64,000 bases of DNA from CAZMZF01 sp964570765 (GCA_964570765.1 CAZMZF010000014.1:1-64000); one strand, 5' to 3'. Positions 43,848 through 53,091 are shown, counted from the first letter of the stretch. Notes: generated by a model not told the origin, from the sequence alone. A program made the numbers and translations.

Positions 43848-43970
43848 GAAGTAAGACGGGAGACTAAAGATGAGTAAAAGTAGGTAGCAGGTAGCAAGTA
43901 GCAAAAAGGAAAATTGAAAATAGAAGATAAAGAAATAAAATACAAAAAATAAATCTAACCCAAAAATAAT
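43848..43970. repeat. Low-complexity GTAGCAAGTAGC / AAGTAAGACG spacer
   Basis: Degenerate short-period sequence (AAGTAAGACGGGAGACTAAAG, GTAGGTAGCAGGTAGCAAGTAGC) directly after a stop codon. The same kind of sequence occurs at 5085-5175, 22383-22430, 44700-44760, 46008-46205, 47578-47610, 49160-49195 and 63275-63320, always intergenic and often just before a ribosome-binding site. Confidence 0.6.
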
Positions 43971-44510
43971 ATGAAAAAAGATATTCTAAGAATTTTACCG
44001 GAAGTAAGAAAAATTAAAAACAAAGAGCTCAGGGAAAAGGTTATCTTAACCTGGGAAGAGGGGATAAAACTTGGCGGGTGGAAAATTGAGGATTTGAAGA
44101 AAATTCCTTTTACCTTGCTCATCCCGGATTGCCAGGTGAATTTAATAGAGCATACCCGGGCAGTTACCAATACTGCATTGAGAGTAGCAGAGACGCTTTC
44201 CAGAGCTTATAATAGTCTGGTTAAAATCGACAGAGATATACTGATCGCTGGTGGGATTCTGCATGATGTGGGGAAGGTCTTGGAATATGCTAAAACAGGT
44301 GGGAAGATTACCAAAAGTCCAAAAGGTAAATTCTTAAGACATCCTTTTTCCGGCTCAGCTTTAGCCTATAAATGTGGAGTTCCCGAAGAAATCGTTCATC
44401 TGATAGCAGTTCATTCTCACGAAGGGGATCAGGGTTATCGTTCAATTGAAGCCATAATCATCCATCATGCAGATTTTATAAATTTTGAAGTCCTGGGAGG
44501 GAAGGCTTAA
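43971..44510 (+). CDS. HD-domain phosphohydrolase
   Basis: A 179-residue protein with an HD domain from about residue 60. The first histidine is in LIEHTRAV, the HD pair in AGGILHDVGKVLEY, further histidines in FLRHPFSGSALAY and LIAVHSHEGD, and the last aspartate in IIIHHADFINFE. The set fits a metal-dependent phosphohydrolase (uncharacterised HDIG type). The N-terminal 50 residues (LREKVILTWEEGIKLGG) are characteristic of a conserved hypothetical group of such proteins. The substrate is unknown. Confidence 0.8.
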   Translation: MKKDILRILPEVRKIKNKELREKVILTWEEGIKLGGWKIEDLKKIPFTLLIPDCQVNLIEHTRAVTNTALRVAETLSRAYNSLVKIDRDILIAGGILHDVGKVLEYAKTGGKITKSPKGKFLRHPFSGSALAYKCGVPEEIVHLIAVHSHEGDQGYRSIEAIIIHHADFINFEVLGGKA

Positions 44511-44586
44511 AAACAAAGTTCAACAGTTTAAAGGTTCAAAAGTTCAAAGATTGAAAAACAACCGGAAAAGGAAAATAGCAGATCTA

Positions 44587-44610
44587 TAGCGTCGGGCTAT
44601 ATGCCCGACG
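44587..44610. repeat. TAGCGTCGGG palindrome
   Basis: TAGCGTCGGGCTATATG followed by CCCGACG, the same stem as at 5114 and 35420. The surrounding 44511-44726 has only low-complexity sequence (GTTCAAAAGTTCAAAG and AGGAAAAAGG types) and no gene. Confidence 0.75.
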
Positions 44611-44726
44611 AAAAAATGCGGGAAATCCAATTCCAGCACAATCAAGGGATAGAAAATGGTTGTAAAAGCAAGGCTGAAGTCTTGCCCTACAATCTTAGGT
44701 GGGAAGGTTAAATAAGTAGGATGTAA

Positions 44727-46019
44727 GACGTAAGATGGAAGAAGGAAAAAGGAAAAAGGAAGAATCTTCTACCTCTCCTGATTTTTATTTTAGCCTTCGG
44801 GATAAAATTTATCTACTTTTTGGGAATAAAAGGGCTTCCTCTTTTTGAATTCCCTTTTGCAGATGCACTTTACAATTTAGACTGGGCAAAAGAGATTATC
44901 TCTGGTAATCTCTGGGCAAAGGCTCCTTTTTTTAGAGCTCCGCTTTACCCTTTCTTTTTATCTTTACTAATAAAGGTCTTTGGAAAAGACCTTTTTGTTT
45001 TAAGGATTATTCAGATATTCATCGGCTCTTTAAGTTGTATTTTGATTTATCTATTAGCCCGGAGGTTGTTTAACTCAAAAGTCGCCATTCTTTCAGCCAT
45101 CTTTGCTTGCTTTTATGCACCCTTAATATTTTTTGACGCAGAGTTGCTGGATACTTTCTTTATAATCTTTTTTAATATTATTTCGGTTTACATCTTGATT
45201 TATGCTCACGGAAGACCCTCAATTTACAGATTCTTCCTGAGCGGTATTATTATTCTGCCTTTAGCCTGGCTGGGGATTTTCTTAGCCTTTAGAGAGTGGA
45301 AAAGGTTATCTTTGATCCTGGGATTTATCTTTACCTATATGTTCTCGGTGATACTATTCTTTGTGAATACCAGGTTTCGTTTGCTGGTAATTCCATTTCT
45401 TCTGATCTTCTCATCTTTTGCTATTTTAAAAATAATCGAGAATGAGAAAATCAAGACAAAATTCTTATTGATATTTTTAAGTGCAGTCTAAATTCTTTTG
45501 GGAAATATCGACCTGACCAGGCAGATGGATCCGGTTTATGAGGCTCAATTTCATTATATCTTAGGGAATGCTTATCTGAAAGAGAAGTCTTTTCAAAATG
45601 CAGAAGATGAGTTCAATCAGGCTGTTTAAATCTCAGAAGAGCAGGCTCGAGCTTTTACTGGACTGGGGGTTATTCGATATGTCCAGGGGAATTACATTCA
45701 AGCGGAAAGTTTGTTAAATAAAGCTCTACGGGTTGACTCAACTGAGGTCTATGCCTATCGCTATTTAGGTGATATCTATGCTAAGAAAAGGGAATATTTA
45801 AAAGCTTTACAGGAATACCAGATGGCTCTGGCTTTAAATCCTGAATATGGGGAGGCCTATTTTGGGGCTGGGTATGTTTATGCAAATTTCGGGGATTTAA
45901 AAAAAGCTATTGAAATGTGGGAGAAAAGTTTAGTATATTCTCCTGATTTGCCTGGAACCAGGGAGAATTTGGAAAGAGCAAGAAGGATACTTAGAGAAAA
46001 AGTAGATAGTAGACAGTAA
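44727..46019 (+). pseudogene. Broken glycosyltransferase (GT39/ArnT-like) with C-terminal TPRs
   Basis: A single frame runs from about 44727 to 46019 with two in-frame TAA codons, at 45489-45491 and 45627-45629. The first part has transmembrane helices and the pattern FPFADALYNLDWAKEIISGN followed by APFFRAPLYPFFLSLL, typical of mannosyltransferase-like membrane enzymes. Between RFFLSGI and the next helix the expected middle of such proteins is missing, so an internal deletion is likely. After the stops come TPR-like units (AYRYLGDIYAKKREYLKALQ, AYFGAGYVYANFGDLKKAIE). No convincing ATG opens the frame; TTG 44820 is the first usable start. Two stops and a deletion argue for a true pseudogene. 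Confidence 0.7.
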
Positions 46020-46238
46020 ACAGTAGACAGGGAAAACCTAATCGGTAATCCCACCTTGCCCTCAAGGTGGGTAAATTGAGTAAAGAAAAATAAAAAATAA
46101 AAAAAATCAAAAAGTGATAAGTAGGACAAGAGACGATAGAGATTGATAGCTAGTAGCTTGTAGCAAGTAGCAAAAAGCAAAAATCGAATATCGAATAGCA
46201 AATAGCGAATACCTAAACCCATAATTACAGGAGGAAGA
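46020..46238. repeat. Low-complexity spacer with one hairpin
   Basis: CCCACCTTG...CAAGGTGGG (46050-46071) is a perfect 9-bp stem without a U-tract. The rest is GTAGTAGACAGTAAACAG and GAATAGCAAATAGCGAATACC low-complexity sequence, leading to ACAGGAGGAA before the TrpB2 ATG. Confidence 0.6.
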
Positions 46239-47540
46239 ATGAGTTCAAAGAGAAGACAGATTTTATTGACTACGGATGAGATGCCTAAGAGATGGTATAA
46301 TATTCAACCTGACCTTCCAGAGCCTTTGCCACCACCGAAGGATCCGGAGAAAGGTGAGTCACGTATTAAAGCACTTCCTGAGATACTCTTAGCCGAGTGC
46401 TTGAAACAGGAGTTCTCGCAGGAAAGATGGATCGATATACCGGATGAGCTTTTGAGCATATATCAACAGGCTGGCAGGCCCAGACCTTTGTTCAGAGCAT
46501 TGAATTTAGAGAAAAGGTTAGGTACTCCTGCCAGGATGTATTATAAAAGCGAGTTCTATTCACCTACCGGGAGCCATAAGGTCAATACTGCCTTAGCTCA
46601 AGCTTTTTATGCCAGAGAGCAGGGTTTTGAAAGGCTAACTACTGAGACTGGAGCAGGTCAATGGGGCACTGCCTTAGCTTATGCCGCCAGTTTAGCTGAC
46701 CTGAAATGCACTGTCTACTGGGTTAGAGCAGTGCATGATTGGAAAAACGACCGCCGTGGTTTTATGCAGTTATTTGAAGCAGAGATTTATGCTTCGCCCA
46801 GCAATAAAACTGAAATGGGAAGAAAACTCTGGGAAAAAGACCATAATCATCCGGGCTCCTTAGGGATTGCTATCTCCGAGGGGATTGAGGATGCCAAGAA
46901 AGATAAAAAGGCGATCTATTGTCTGGGTTCGGTTTTAAATCACGTATTGATGCATCAGACCATAATTGGTTTGGAAACCCAGGCTCAATTTGAGAAGATC
47001 GGAGAATATCCAAATCTGGTTATATCCTGTTTGGGCGGGGGGAGTAATTTTGGTGGGTTTGCTTTACCCTTTGTGGGTGATGTTCTGACCAAAGGAAAGA
47101 AGATAAAATTCATCGCAGCTCAGAGCCAGTCCGCACCCAATCTACAGGGTGAATATAAATATGATTTTGCAGACCATGGGGAATTGACTCCGCTTTTGAA
47201 AATGTACACTCTCGGTCACCAGACTAATATGGCTCCGATCAAAGGGGATGGATTAAGATACCACGGCTGTTCCCCGATTATCAGTCTGCTCCGGGATAAA
47301 GGGTATATCGATACCATCGCCTATCCCCAGGATGAAAAGGATGTGTTTGAAAAAGCCAGGATTTTCATCCGGGCAGAAGGGTTTTTACCTGCACCAGAAT
47401 CAGCTTACAGCATTGCCTGTGCCATAGATGAAGCTATGAAATGCAAGAAAACTGGTGAGGAGAAGGTTATCGCGTTCAATATTAGTGGACACGGGTTTAT
47501 GGATATACCGGGATATCGTGAAGTTCTAAATCTAAAATAA
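46239..47540 (+). CDS. Tryptophan synthase beta-like PLP enzyme (TrpB2 type)
   Basis: A 433-residue member of the TrpB2 group. The PLP lysine is in TGSHKVNTALAQAFYA, the phosphate-binding loop is CLGGGSNFGG, and ETGAGQWGTALAYAASLA holds the catalytic glutamate segment. The N-terminal extension (MPKRWYNIQPDLPEPLPPP) is typical of TrpB2 and absent in TrpB1. It would join indole and serine to tryptophan without a tight TrpA partner. There are no other trp genes around it, so its in vivo role (indole salvage or another beta-replacement) is open. A strong AGGAGGAAG site precedes the ATG. Confidence 0.9.
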   Translation: MSSKRRQILLTTDEMPKRWYNIQPDLPEPLPPPKDPEKGESRIKALPEILLAECLKQEFSQERWIDIPDELLSIYQQAGRPRPLFRALNLEKRLGTPARMYYKSEFYSPTGSHKVNTALAQAFYAREQGFERLTTETGAGQWGTALAYAASLADLKCTVYWVRAVHDWKNDRRGFMQLFEAEIYASPSNKTEMGRKLWEKDHNHPGSLGIAISEGIEDAKKDKKAIYCLGSVLNHVLMHQTIIGLETQAQFEKIGEYPNLVISCLGGGSNFGGFALPFVGDVLTKGKKIKFIAAQSQSAPNLQGEYKYDFADHGELTPLLKMYTLGHQTNMAPIKGDGLRYHGCSPIISLLRDKGYIDTIAYPQDEKDVFEKARIFIRAEGFLPAPESAYSIACAIDEAMKCKKTGEEKVIAFNISGHGFMDIPGYREVLNLK

Positions 47541-47885
47541 AGTTTAAAGGTTCAACCGTTCAAAAGCTCAAAGGGTTAAAGTAAGAAGTGAGAAGTAAGA
47601 TGTAAGATGAAAAAAAGCGTAGCGTCTCTACGAGTCGTAAAGCTTTTATCGACCGACGTTTCTGTCCTAATTATGGATCCATAGGATCGGACGTTACGAA
47701 TTTAAAATGAGCGGAGGTCTTTAGACCTCCATATAAAGATATATGGAAGACTGGAGTCTCAAGACCTTGAGACCTTCCGCTACAAAACAATGATAAAATA
47801 CGATAAAGGTAATTTCAAAGAGGTCAAGGGATTAAGGGTTGTAGTTTGAAGGATAAGTTTAAAGGAGTAAACGTTCAAAATATCA
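47541..47885. repeat. Repeat-filled gap between TrpB2 and M48 genes
   Basis: No gene. It contains GTTCAACCGTTCAAAAGCTC low-complexity sequence (47549-47580); a composite from about 47640 (GTAGCGTCTCTACG) to 47698 that encloses the perfect palindrome TATGGATCCATA (47672-47683); GCGGAGGTCTTTAGACCTCC (47711-47730); and TGGAAGACTGGAG...CTTCCGCTAC (47744-47783). Confidence 0.65.
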
Positions 47886-49136
47886 ATGGGGAATAAGATG
47901 GTCAAAAAAATAATTTTAGTAATTTTAACTGGTTTATTGTTACTTAATATCTGCCAGGGATTAGTTCTGGCTCAAGAGAAGGTGGATATCACAACTCAAT
48001 CTCAAATCCAGGATGAACAGCAGAAAAAAGAAAGGTTAGACCAGGCCATAAAATATCAGAAAGCTAAGAACATCCACTTTTTTTTAGATCAGGGTTATAC
48101 GATTATTTTTCTAATCTTATTTCTTTTCTTGGGATTATCAGCTTTCTTAAGACACCAGATTGAGAAATTGACCGGAAAGAGATTCTGGTTGATTTTTTTC
48201 TATGCTCTGATTTTTATCATCTTAGCCTTTATTGTGGGTTTGCCCTCGAGCTATTATGGTTTTCACTTAGAGCAAAAATACCAGCTCTCCAATCAGAATT
48301 TTTCCCAGTGGTTCGGGGAACAATTGAAAGGGCTTATTATTCTGTTTATTATAGGTTTGATTGCGATCGAGGGGATATATCTGGCTTTAAAGAAAGCTCC
48401 CCGGACCTGGTGGATTTATGTTTCTATTGTATTTGTCTTCTTCACTGTGCTACTGATTAATCTGGCTCCGATCTTAATTATGCCACTTTTCAATGTTTAT
48501 ACCCCTCTACCTCAAGGCGAGATAAGGGATAAGTTGATTGCTCTCTCAGAAAAAGCCAATGTCAATGTAGAGAATATCTACCAGATGGATATGAGCAAGC
48601 AGACCAAAAAGGCGAATGCGATGTTCACCGGAATTGGGAATACTAAAAGGATTGTCTTAGGAGATAATCTTGTTAAGGAATATACTCCAGATGAGATCGA
48701 AGTGGTGATTGCGCATGAGATGGGGCATAATGTTTTACAGCATATCTGGAAATTGATTGCCTTGATGTCTTTTGTATCTGCGGTTGGATTTTTGATTATT
48801 CATTTAACAATGGGGAGGATTATTAATAGATATAGAGCCCGACTTAAAATCGAAGGGATGGCGGATATTGCCAGTCTGCCTTTGTTTATGCTGATATTCG
48901 TGGTATTTAGTCTGATAACTCTGCCAGTTTCTCCTACCTATTCACGGTATTTAGAACGTCAAGCAGATAAATTCGCCCTGGATTTAACTGGTAAACCAGA
49001 TGATTTTATTACAGCGATGGATAAATTAGCTTATCAAAATCTTTCAGACCCGAATCCTTCTCCGGTGATTGAGTTTCTGCTGTATGACCATCCACCGGCT
49101 TCTAAAAGAATAAAGTTTGCGGAGACGTATAAATAA
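47886..49136 (+). CDS. M48 (Ste24/HtpX-like) membrane zinc protease
   Basis: About 416 residues. There is an N-terminal signal-like helix, then further membrane segments at about 60-80, 100-120, 145-165 and 175-200, in the layout of CAAX protease 1 (Ste24). The zinc motif is VIAHEMGHNVLQHIWK near residue 277, with the third ligand glutamate in SRYLERQADKFALDL. The end NPSPVIEFLLYDHPPASKRI is the usual Ste24 C-terminal signature. It probably degrades or processes membrane proteins. ATG 47898 (behind GGGGA) is a possible alternative start four codons downstream. Confidence 0.88.
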   Translation: MGNKMVKKIILVILTGLLLLNICQGLVLAQEKVDITTQSQIQDEQQKKERLDQAIKYQKAKNIHFFLDQGYTIIFLILFLFLGLSAFLRHQIEKLTGKRFWLIFFYALIFIILAFIVGLPSSYYGFHLEQKYQLSNQNFSQWFGEQLKGLIILFIIGLIAIEGIYLALKKAPRTWWIYVSIVFVFFTVLLINLAPILIMPLFNVYTPLPQGEIRDKLIALSEKANVNVENIYQMDMSKQTKKANAMFTGIGNTKRIVLGDNLVKEYTPDEIEVVIAHEMGHNVLQHIWKLIALMSFVSAVGFLIIHLTMGRIINRYRARLKIEGMADIASLPLFMLIFVVFSLITLPVSPTYSRYLERQADKFALDLTGKPDDFITAMDKLAYQNLSDPNPSPVIEFLLYDHPPASKRIKFAETYK

Positions 49137-49200
49137 TAAAATGAAAAGTTAAACTGAAAAGAAAAGTAAGAAGTGAGACGTAAGACGTGAGATGAAAATC

Positions 49201-49268
49201 GTAGCGCGACCCTTTCAGGGTCGCAATGCGAGGCTGAAAGTCTCAAGACCTTGATGGCCTCGCGCTAC
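49201..49268. repeat. Composite GTAGCGCG...CGCGCTAC palindrome
   Basis: Perfect outer ends GTAGCGCG (49201-49208) and CGCGCTAC (49261-49268) enclose two hairpins: GCGACCCTTTCAGGGTCGC (49206-49224) and GCGAGGC...GGCCTCGC (49228-49264, partly shared with the closing arm). Confidence 0.85.
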
Positions 49269-49290
49269 GATTTCAATTACAGGAAACTAA

Positions 49291-50553
49291 ATGTCAGGCA
49301 AAACCATAATCGAAAAAATATTATCCAGAGCTTCGGGTAAAGATGTTTATGTAAACGACCGTGTTTGGGCGGAGGTGGATCTGGTGGTTGTGCGGGATTT
49401 CGGTGGTCCAAACGTGGTTCTGGAATTTGATGAGTTCACCCGTAGGGGAAAAGTAAAAGACCCGGATAAAATCGCTATGACTTTTGATTATCAGGCGCCG
49501 GCTAAGGATTTAAAGGTTGCCCAGAATCAGGCTTTGTGTCGGGATTTTGCCAAAAGGCAGGGAATTAAAAACCTTTTTGATGTGAACTGGGGGATAGGTC
49601 AGCATGTTCTATTAGAGCAGGGTATGATTAAACCTGGTTCTGTGATAGTGGGAACTGATAGCCATATGAACCTTTTGGGTGCAGTTGGTTCATTCTCTTC
49701 AGGGGTTGGAACAACTGATATCGTAGCGAGCTGGTATTCTGGTAAACTCTGGTTTAGAGTTCCGGAGACGATTAAAGTTATCTTTAAAGGAAGATATAAA
49801 GAGCCAACTTCAGCCAAGGATTTAACTTTGAAATTTGTGAAAACCATAGGGATGGATAAGCCAAATTATAAATCTTTAGAGTTTACTGGTGAGCCGATAG
49901 AGAATCTTTCCTTAGCAGGGAGATTAACTTTGGGGAGTATGGTAACTGAGGTTAACGGGAAAGTCTGCTTTATCGAGCCTTCAGGGGAGACTCTTTCATT
50001 CTTAAAGCAAAGAATAAAGGATAGATTTGAAATGGTTAAAAGTGACAAAGATGCAAAATACTTGAAAGAGGTTGAAGTCGATGTAGAAAACTTAGTTCCG
50101 CAGATTGCCTGTCCTCATTCACCTGATAATGTCGTGCCAGTTGAAGAAGTTGAAGGGAGACCTTTTAATGAAGGTTTTATTGGCTCCTGCACCAATGGCA
50201 GATTTGAGGATTTTGAGGCTGCAGCAAAAATTTTAAAAAAGGCAGGGAAGATTCATCCAGAGGTAAGATTGATTGTAGTTCCAGCTACCAGAGAGGTTGC
50301 CAGGGGGATGTTGAAAGCCGGTTTGTATGATATCTTTATGGATGTAGGAGCAATGATTGCTAATCCCGGATGCAGTCTCTGCACGGCTGGACATCACGGA
50401 ATTTTGGGTAAAGGGGATATTTTACTTTCAACCTCGAACCGGAATTTCTTAGGCAAATTAGGTAAAGGAGCTAAAGTTTATCTGTGCAGTCCGGCAACGG
50501 TTGCCGCATCCGCGGTTGAAGGTAAAATAACAGATCCGAGAAGGTATTTTTAA
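49291..50553 (+). CDS. Aconitase/IPMI-family large subunit, second copy
   Basis: A 420-residue LeuC/homoaconitase-type subunit. Cluster cysteines are in GSCTNGRFEDFEAAAK and NPGCSLCTAGHHGILG, with LLSTSNRNFLGKLG at the C-terminal end and GTDSHMNLLGAVGSFSSGVG. It differs from the copy at 5544 in carrying CSLC rather than CGPC. No small subunit follows; the next gene is DUF554. It may pair with a small subunit elsewhere in leucine or another C-chain elongation pathway. The substrate is not assignable. Spacing to ATG 49291: TACAGGAAACTAA. Confidence 0.75.
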   Translation: MSGKTIIEKILSRASGKDVYVNDRVWAEVDLVVVRDFGGPNVVLEFDEFTRRGKVKDPDKIAMTFDYQAPAKDLKVAQNQALCRDFAKRQGIKNLFDVNWGIGQHVLLEQGMIKPGSVIVGTDSHMNLLGAVGSFSSGVGTTDIVASWYSGKLWFRVPETIKVIFKGRYKEPTSAKDLTLKFVKTIGMDKPNYKSLEFTGEPIENLSLAGRLTLGSMVTEVNGKVCFIEPSGETLSFLKQRIKDRFEMVKSDKDAKYLKEVEVDVENLVPQIACPHSPDNVVPVEEVEGRPFNEGFIGSCTNGRFEDFEAAAKILKKAGKIHPEVRLIVVPATREVARGMLKAGLYDIFMDVGAMIANPGCSLCTAGHHGILGKGDILLSTSNRNFLGKLGKGAKVYLCSPATVAASAVEGKITDPRRYF

Positions 50554-50555
50554 AT

Positions 50556-50578
50556 GTAGCGGAGGTCTTTAGACCTCC
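50556..50578. repeat. GTAGCGGAGGTC palindrome
   Basis: GTAG followed by CGGAGGTCTTTAGACCTCC, begun 3 bases after the preceding stop codon. The identical element is at 63229-63251. It is followed by GTTCAAAAGCTCAAAGG low-complexity sequence and CCTAAGCCCTACGGGCACTACG (50695-50716). Confidence 0.85.
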
Positions 50579-50733
50579 AAAAATAAAAGCATAAAGGCTC
50601 AAATGTTCAAAAGCTCAAAGGTTTAATAGTTCAATAGTTCAAAGGTGAATAAATATTAAATAAAAAGTATTGTGACCCCAACTATGGCGGGTTGCCTAAG
50701 CCCTACGGGCACTACGAAAAGAAAAAGAAAATT

Positions 50734-51411
50734 ATGAAAGGCACATTAGTTAATACTGCGACGGTTATAATTGGCAGTCTAATAGGTCTGGCTATCGGTA
50801 GCAGATTCACGGAAAAGATCAAAACGATTGTCCTGCAGGCTCTGGGTCTGTGTACTCTTTTAATCGGGATGAAGATGGCTTTTAAAACGGATAATATATT
50901 ATTAGTTATTGGTAGCTTAGCCTTAGGCGGGATAACAGGAGAGCTTTTGAAAATCGAAGATGGTCTGGAGAAAATTGGAAAGGTGATAAAAAGCAAAGTA
51001 AAGTCTGAGTCTGGAACTTTTGTTTTGGGTTTTGTAACTGCAAGTCTGGTCTTCTGCGTTGGACCTATGACCATCGTGGGCTCAATCCAGGATGGTATTT
51101 CTGGCAATGCTGATACCCTGTATGCTAAATCGATGTTAGATGGCTTTGCTTCGATTGCCTTTGCCTCCAGTTTAGGAGTGGGTGTGTTTTTTTCTTTCTT
51201 AACGGTATTGATATTTCAAGGAGCTTTAACCTTATTAGGGAGTCAGTTAACATTTTTAGTCGAACCCGGTATATTAAATGAACTAACCGCCACAGGTGGA
51301 TTGATGATTTTGGGAATCGGGTTTTATCTGTTGGATATAAAAAGAATCAAAGTAGGAAATTTTCTCCCGGCTTTGGTTTTTGTGGTGATCTTAGCTTTAA
51401 TTTTTAAGTAA
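50734..51411 (+). CDS. DUF554 family membrane protein (YdfK-like)
   Basis: A 226-residue inner-membrane protein with about seven hydrophobic helices. The start (MKGTLVNTATVIIGSLIGLA) and GFVTASLVFCVGPMTIVGSI followed by QDGISGNADTLYAKSMLDG are clear DUF554 marks. The function is unknown; transport is often assumed. ATG 50734 is chosen because the 14 residues upstream are coded by repeat sequence. Confidence 0.85.
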   Translation: MKGTLVNTATVIIGSLIGLAIGSRFTEKIKTIVLQALGLCTLLIGMKMAFKTDNILLVIGSLALGGITGELLKIEDGLEKIGKVIKSKVKSESGTFVLGFVTASLVFCVGPMTIVGSIQDGISGNADTLYAKSMLDGFASIAFASSLGVGVFFSFLTVLIFQGALTLLGSQLTFLVEPGILNELTATGGLMILGIGFYLLDIKRIKVGNFLPALVFVVILALIFK

Positions 51412-51641
51412 TTTTCGTCTGACATTAAAGCCGGACGCCACTTGAAAAACATTTAGAAGTTTCTTGAAAACTCAACTTTGCAGGGCTGGTCCACCCCTGG
51501 CGGATGCCTACGATCCACAAATCATCGTTCGTAGAGCGGGCACCTTGCCCCCAGAATTCTTCTCTGGGTATTGCCTCAAGAGGAATGTTTTTTATCCGAT
51601 GTAAAAGTTAGATGAACCCAGGAAAACAAGAGAGGTGAAAT
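51412..51641. other. Intergenic region, few features
   Basis: It holds remnants of the repeat families (GTAGAGCGGGCACCTTGCCC at 51531-51550 and a TCTTCTCTGGG stretch) and AGAGAGGTGAAAT before the aldolase ATG. No gene is seen. Confidence 0.45.
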
Positions 51642-52730
51642 ATGGCAGTGACAGCTGAAGTTAAACTTTTAGATTTAAGGCTTGATTATATCAAGGAGAA
51701 ATTAGGGGGTAAGAGCAAAGCCTGTTTACTTAATTCGCATGACATATTCAAGTCCATAAAAGATGAAAAGGTTATCGTGATGGCTTGTAATACCAGGATA
51801 AAGCACGTGATTCCGGGCATAATGAGAGCAGCTGAAAAGTTAGATTCGATTGTAGCATTTGAGCTGGCAAAATCTGAAGGGAATCTGGATGGGGGATATA
51901 CCGGGATGACCCCGGAGATCTTTTTCGATACGGTAATCGGATATGCTGAGAAGATTGGTTTTTCAAAGCCATTTTTCATTCACGGCGACCATATCACTAC
52001 CAAAAATAACTCTAAAGAAGAGATCGAATCCTCTAAAAAACTTATCGAAGCTGAGCTGAAAGCTGGTTATACCTCATTTGCCATCGATTCCTCTTTTAAC
52101 GAGTTAGAGGATAATATCTGGATAACATCTGAACTTGCTAAGCCGATTGTGGAATTAGGTCTGGGTTTAGAAGTTGAAGTGGGTGAGGTAAAATCTGCCG
52201 GGCAGGAAGCTGTGATAACGACAGTAGAAGAAGCTACAACCTTTATTGATGGGCTCTTGAAAAATAATATCAAACCAGATCTTTTAGCTATTAATAATGG
52301 CTCCAAGCATGGAAATTATTTAGAAGGGGAGAAGATCTTCATCGATCTGGATAGAACTAAAGTGATCTATGAGGCGATTAAAGATAATGGAGTCTGCATT
52401 GCCCAGCACGGGATCACCGGCACTCCATTACATTTAGTTGGTAAATTTGCAGATTGTGGTATTCGCAAGGGGAATGTAGGGACTGAATGGCAGAATATCG
52501 CTCATAAAGGTCTGCCAAAGGATTTAATGGAGCAGATGAGGAAATGGTCAGGAGATAATAAAAAGGACATAAAGTTTGCTACCAAAGTTTTTGTGAAGGA
52601 GATAAATTCTATTCCAGAAAAGGATCAAAAAGCGATTGAGGAAAAAGCGTTTCAGACGGCCTGCGAGTTTATTCAAGCCTTTAGAGCAGAAAAGTTAGCT
52701 TCTAAGTTAAAGGATAAACTCTTTAGGTAG
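51642..52730 (+). CDS. Class II fructose-bisphosphate aldolase family protein
   Basis: A 362-residue TIM-barrel enzyme of the zinc-dependent class II aldolase family. HGDHITTK corresponds to the HxDH metal/catalytic motif, AINNGSKHGNY to the second histidine ligand, and IAQHGITGTPLHLVGK to the third histidine with the phosphate loop. The N-terminal part (VMACNTRIKHVIPGIMRAAE) matches the helix-1 region. It is most like the divergent archaeal/uncultured-bacterial group, so fructose-1,6-bisphosphate as substrate is likely but not proven. It stands alone; AGAGGTG precedes the ATG. Confidence 0.8.
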   Translation: MAVTAEVKLLDLRLDYIKEKLGGKSKACLLNSHDIFKSIKDEKVIVMACNTRIKHVIPGIMRAAEKLDSIVAFELAKSEGNLDGGYTGMTPEIFFDTVIGYAEKIGFSKPFFIHGDHITTKNNSKEEIESSKKLIEAELKAGYTSFAIDSSFNELEDNIWITSELAKPIVELGLGLEVEVGEVKSAGQEAVITTVEEATTFIDGLLKNNIKPDLLAINNGSKHGNYLEGEKIFIDLDRTKVIYEAIKDNGVCIAQHGITGTPLHLVGKFADCGIRKGNVGTEWQNIAHKGLPKDLMEQMRKWSGDNKKDIKFATKVFVKEINSIPEKDQKAIEEKAFQTACEFIQAFRAEKLASKLKDKLFR

Positions 52731-52755
52731 AGAGCTCTAAAACATAGAAGAGAGC

Positions 52756-52849
52756 GGTCGGGCAAGGTGCCCGACCTACGAGAGATTAATAGATTCTCCA
52801 TCTTAGAGTTTCCCGACAGAATTCTCGTAGGCAGGGCTCCCAGCCCTGC
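52756..52849. repeat. Two palindromes after the aldolase gene
   Basis: GGTCGGGCAAGGTGCCCGACC followed by TACG (52756-52780), and GTAGGCAGGGCTCCCAGCCCTGC (52827-52849). Either could end the aldolase transcript, but neither has a U-tract. Confidence 0.7.
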
Positions 52850-52898
52850 GGTGCTGGTAAATATTTGAACAATATAAGATTAATCCTCAAAAAAAGGC

Positions 52899-52926
52899 TT
52901 GACAAATTTCGTTTATTAGTTATAAT
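52899..52926 (+). promoter_or_regulatory. Strong predicted promoter of the surface-protease cluster
   Basis: TTGACA (52899-52904), 16 bases, TATAAT (52921-52926): the only exact -35/-10 consensus pair I found in the window. Transcription would start near 52933, leaving a leader of about 185 bases before ATG 53119. Confidence 0.7.
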
Positions 52927-52960
52927 GTTGGCAAGAAAAGAAAGGATTTGCCTATAGAGT

Positions 52961-53091
52961 ATAGTTAAAGGGTTTTTGTGGTTTTGAAAAATGATTCCAG
53001 GTTTTAAAAGAGGAGTATCCCTTTAACTATGAGGCATCTTATCTTCCGAGCAGAAAACCCGCTAAGGCGGATTAAAACTTCTCGGTTTTTT
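52961..53091 (+). promoter_or_regulatory. Structured leader with terminator-like hairpin (unknown class)
   Basis: ATAGTTAAAGGG (52961-52972) is exactly complementary to CCCTTTAACTAT (53019-53030), a 12-bp stem closing a 46-base loop. Directly after it CCGAG (53046-53050) and CTCGG (53081-53085), with an inner CCGC/GCGG stem, form a hairpin followed by TTTTTT (53086-53091), as in an intrinsic terminator. The arrangement fits an attenuator or riboswitch, but I do not recognise a known class, and the inner stem resembles a repeat found elsewhere. Confidence 0.4.
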
